Assembly (NCBI GenBank): GCA_937988695.1
Contig: CALKHM010000246.1
Coordinates: 1 to 7,739 of the forward strand
Source: an uncultured Microbacterium sp.
GTDB taxonomy: Bacteria; Actinomycetota; Actinomycetes; Actinomycetales; Microbacteriaceae
Direction of reading: 5' to 3'
DNA length: 7,739 nt
The notes beneath the pieces were generated by a model. The model did not search any database. It was given only the letters and a program-made list of their open reading frames with translations, and had not been told where the DNA came from. Made by a program: the position numbers and the translations under genes. Within the stretch, counting starts at the first letter, position 1. Each line of letters starts with the position of its first letter. Shown in pieces: positions 6,325 to 7,739 of the stretch.

Positions 6325-6342
6325 TTGACAACCGATTGCATG
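6325..6342 (+). promoter_or_regulatory. LacI-family operator candidate ahead of the regulator gene
   Basis: The core CAACCGATTG (6329-6338) has the CAAnCGnTTG form, with the central CG typical of LacI/GalR operators. It lies 18 bp before the GTG start of the LacI-family gene. If GATACT at 6315-6320 is the -10, the operator would cover the transcription start, which suits self-repression. The outer bases are not symmetrical. Confidence 0.5.
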
Positions 6343-6356
6343 AGGACTGCACGCAC

Positions 6357-7364
6357 GTGGATGAAGACAAGAGCCCAGGTCGCACCGTCACGATCTACGA
6401 CATCGCACGCATCGCCGGGGTGAGCCCGTCCACGGTGTCTCGCGCGCTCACGCGCCCCGGGCGGCTGAGCCCCAAGACGGAGGAACGCGTGCGAGACGCG
6501 GCCACGCGGCTGAACTACCACGCCAACCCCATGGCTCGGGCCCTTCCGACGGGCAAGACGTCGATGATCGGCCTCATCGTCTCCGACGTGACCAACCCGG
6601 TGTTCTTCGACCTCGTCCATGGCGTGGAATCCGCAGCCCGCCGGGACGGATATACGCTCCTGCTCACCAACACGGATGAGTCGATGAGCGTGGAATCGGT
6701 CAGTGCCCGTCAGCTGTCCCGCGTCGCCGACGGCCTCCTGCTGGTCTCGTCACGCCTGAACGACACGGATATCGCCCAGATCGCGCAGTCGAAGCCGACC
6801 GTGCTCGTCAATCGCGAGCTCGACGGCGTGCGCAGCGTCGTCGTGGACGCGGAGTACGGCATCGGCGAGGCGATCCGCTACATTGCCGGACTCGGTCACA
6901 CCTCGCTGCTCTATCTGCCCGGCCCCGAGCGGTCGTGGATGTCGGAGCATCGATGGGAGTGCATCCAGCAGAAGGCGGCGTGGGCCAGGATCCAGGCGCG
7001 CCGCGGGCCCTCGCATGCGCCGACGATCGACGGGGGCCGGGAGGCGGCCGCGTACGTGCGCGAGCAAGGGCCCAGCGTCGTCTTCGCGTACAACGACCTC
7101 ATGGCGATCGGCCTCATGCAGGAGCTCGCGGTGGCCGGAATCTCCACACCGCAGGACATGAGCCTGATCGGCTTCGACGACATCTTCGGCTCCGACTTCA
7201 CGACGCCGGCGCTGACCACGATCGCCTCGCCGCTGTTCGATGCCGGCCAGCTCGCCTTCCAGCGCATCCGCGCGATGCTCGACGGTCAGCCCGGCATCGA
7301 GACCGCCCCGCCGCTGAGCACGCGGCTCATCGTGCGCGGCAGCACCGGCCCTCGGCACGCATGA
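6357..7364 (+). CDS. LacI-family transcriptional regulator
   Basis: This 335-residue cytoplasmic repressor-type protein has an N-terminal helix-turn-helix at 12-31 (TIYDIARIAGVSPSTVSRAL). The hinge follows at 57-68 (NPMARALPTGKT), with Leu63 at the place of the minor-groove leucine. A periplasmic-binding-protein-like effector domain runs from about 70 to 330, including IGLIVSDVTNPVFFDLVHGVE, VVFAYNDLMAIGLMQELAVAGI and MSLIGFDDIFGSDF. The length is normal for the family. I chose the GTG at 6357 because the helix-turn-helix then begins within 12 residues; GAGGA lies 10 nt upstream. Upstream in-frame ATGs (6117, 6294, 6306) would add residues translated from the repeat-rich control region. Such proteins usually sense a sugar or related small molecule. 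The neighbouring importer permease is a likely target, but the ligand cannot be read. Pro64, next to the hinge leucine, is unusual. An operator-like site just upstream suggests autoregulation. Confidence 0.95.
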   Translation: MDEDKSPGRTVTIYDIARIAGVSPSTVSRALTRPGRLSPKTEERVRDAATRLNYHANPMARALPTGKTSMIGLIVSDVTNPVFFDLVHGVESAARRDGYTLLLTNTDESMSVESVSARQLSRVADGLLLVSSRLNDTDIAQIAQSKPTVLVNRELDGVRSVVVDAEYGIGEAIRYIAGLGHTSLLYLPGPERSWMSEHRWECIQQKAAWARIQARRGPSHAPTIDGGREAAAYVREQGPSVVFAYNDLMAIGLMQELAVAGISTPQDMSLIGFDDIFGSDFTTPALTTIASPLFDAGQLAFQRIRAMLDGQPGIETAPPLSTRLIVRGSTGPRHA

Positions 7365-7373
7365 TGTCCTCCG

Positions 7374-7739
7374 TCACTCGTTCCTTGTCGCATTCACTCG
7401 CGTAACCAGCTGCGTCGGGTTCACGAAGCGCAAGGCGACGATCAGGACGATCCCGATCGTGAGCGAGTAGATGACGGAGATCGCGGAGATCATCTGACGC
7501 AGGACCGTCCCGCCGGCAGCGGTCATCGCCCGGTAGAGGGCCACGATCAGCGTGTCGGTATCGGGTCCGGACACGAGGAACGTCAGCTCGAAAAGGCCCA
7601 CCGTCCGCACGAGCACCAGCACGCTGGCCGCGAGCAGTCCGGGCGCCAGCAGCGGTGCGAGGATGCGGATGAACAGGACGCGTGTGCTCGCGCCGCTCAT
7701 GCGCGCGGCGCTCTCGATGGACGGGTTGATCTGCTCGAT
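7374..7739 (-). CDS. Binding-protein-dependent ABC importer permease, C-terminal part (runs off right edge)
   Basis: The minus-strand frame is open from the window edge and ends at a TGA at 7376-7374, giving the last 121 residues. It begins inside the cytoplasmic coupling loop: INPSIESAARMSG...RILAP fits the EAA-X3-G-X9-I-X-L-P signature of importer permeases, with Ser for the first Glu and Ala for the Leu. Two membrane helices follow at about 28-49 and 83-106 of the visible part, then a short polar tail (TRVNATRNE). The loop contacts the ATPase, and the protein would form half of the membrane channel. The sequence around GLFELTFLVSGPDTDTLIVALYRAM reminds me of the iron(III)/polyamine-type permease branch as much as of sugar permeases, so I leave the substrate open. 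The gene converges on the LacI-family gene with a 9-bp gap. The promoter, binding protein and ATPase would lie outside the window to the right. Confidence 0.85.
   Translation of the reverse strand: MEQINPSIESAARMSGASTRVLFIRILAPLLAPGLLAASVLVLVRTVGLFELTFLVSGPDTDTLIVALYRAMTAAGGTVLRQMISAISVIYSLTIGIVLIVALRFVNPTQLVTRVNATRNE

Larger units (their letters stand above)
6055..6356. other. Divergent control region rich in inverted repeats
   Basis: This 302-bp spacer separates the minus-strand flavoenzyme gene from the plus-strand LacI-family gene. I find no convincing gene in it. From left to right it holds a candidate flavoenzyme promoter (6083-6111), a nested inverted repeat (6121-6172), a third copy of its arm motif (6185-6193), two abutting inverted repeats (6203-6218 and 6219-6241), a weak -10-like GATACT (6315-6320), a LacI-type operator core (6329-6338) and a GAGGA ribosome binding site (6342-6346). 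Confidence 0.7.

Noticed and set aside
6325..6330. Perfect TTGACA as a -35 element for the LacI-family gene
   Set aside because: A matching -10 would fall at about 6348-6353, which reads TGCACG, and transcription would start after the start codon. The hexamer is better explained as the flank of the operator candidate.
6117..6356. 80-residue N-terminal extension of the LacI-family protein
   Set aside because: It would be translated from the inverted repeats of the control region. LacI-family proteins begin with the helix-turn-helix, so the GTG at 6357 gives the normal length and layout.
7365..7373. Bidirectional terminator between the LacI-family gene and the importer permease
   Set aside because: Only 9 bp separate the two stops, and no stem with a T-tract is visible there.

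Overview
The window looks like a stretch of a high-GC actinobacterial chromosome. The base composition, the GTG starts, the GC-rich third codon positions and the protein types all fit the Microbacteriaceae (Microbacterium-like). The genus is inferred from general style, not from a database match. No mobile element, CRISPR array, rRNA or tRNA gene is visible.

Layout from left to right. Positions 1-3664 hold a minus-strand run of three genes. It begins with a DNA-3-methyladenine glycosylase I (tag, 3077-3664). Next comes a large FtsX-type ABC transporter permease (355-3045). Last is a second FtsX-type permease that overlaps the first by a GTGA junction and leaves the window at position 1. The ATPase these permeases need is not in the window. 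Positions 3665-3930 are non-coding. They carry a candidate leaderless promoter with a 14-bp palindrome for tag, a strong hairpin that probably terminates the next gene, and several small palindromes. Positions 3931-6054 (minus) encode a 707-residue acyl-CoA oxidase/dehydrogenase-type flavoprotein with its own candidate promoter and a clear ribosome binding site.

Positions 6055-6356 separate this flavoenzyme gene from a divergent LacI-family regulator (6357-7364, plus). The spacer is unusually rich in inverted repeats: a 52-bp nested structure, a third copy of its arm motif, two abutting smaller palindromes, and a LacI-type operator core just before the regulator's start. The regulator converges, with a 9-bp gap, on the 3' end of a binding-protein-dependent ABC importer permease (7374 to beyond the right edge, minus).

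The regulator plus importer permease suggests a solute-uptake locus whose other parts lie to the right. The flavoenzyme is a stand-alone lipid or acyl-CoA catabolic gene. The left block is probably an export or envelope ABC system downstream of a DNA-repair gene. I see no convincing new biological system. The most noteworthy feature is the repeat-rich divergent control region at 6055-6356.
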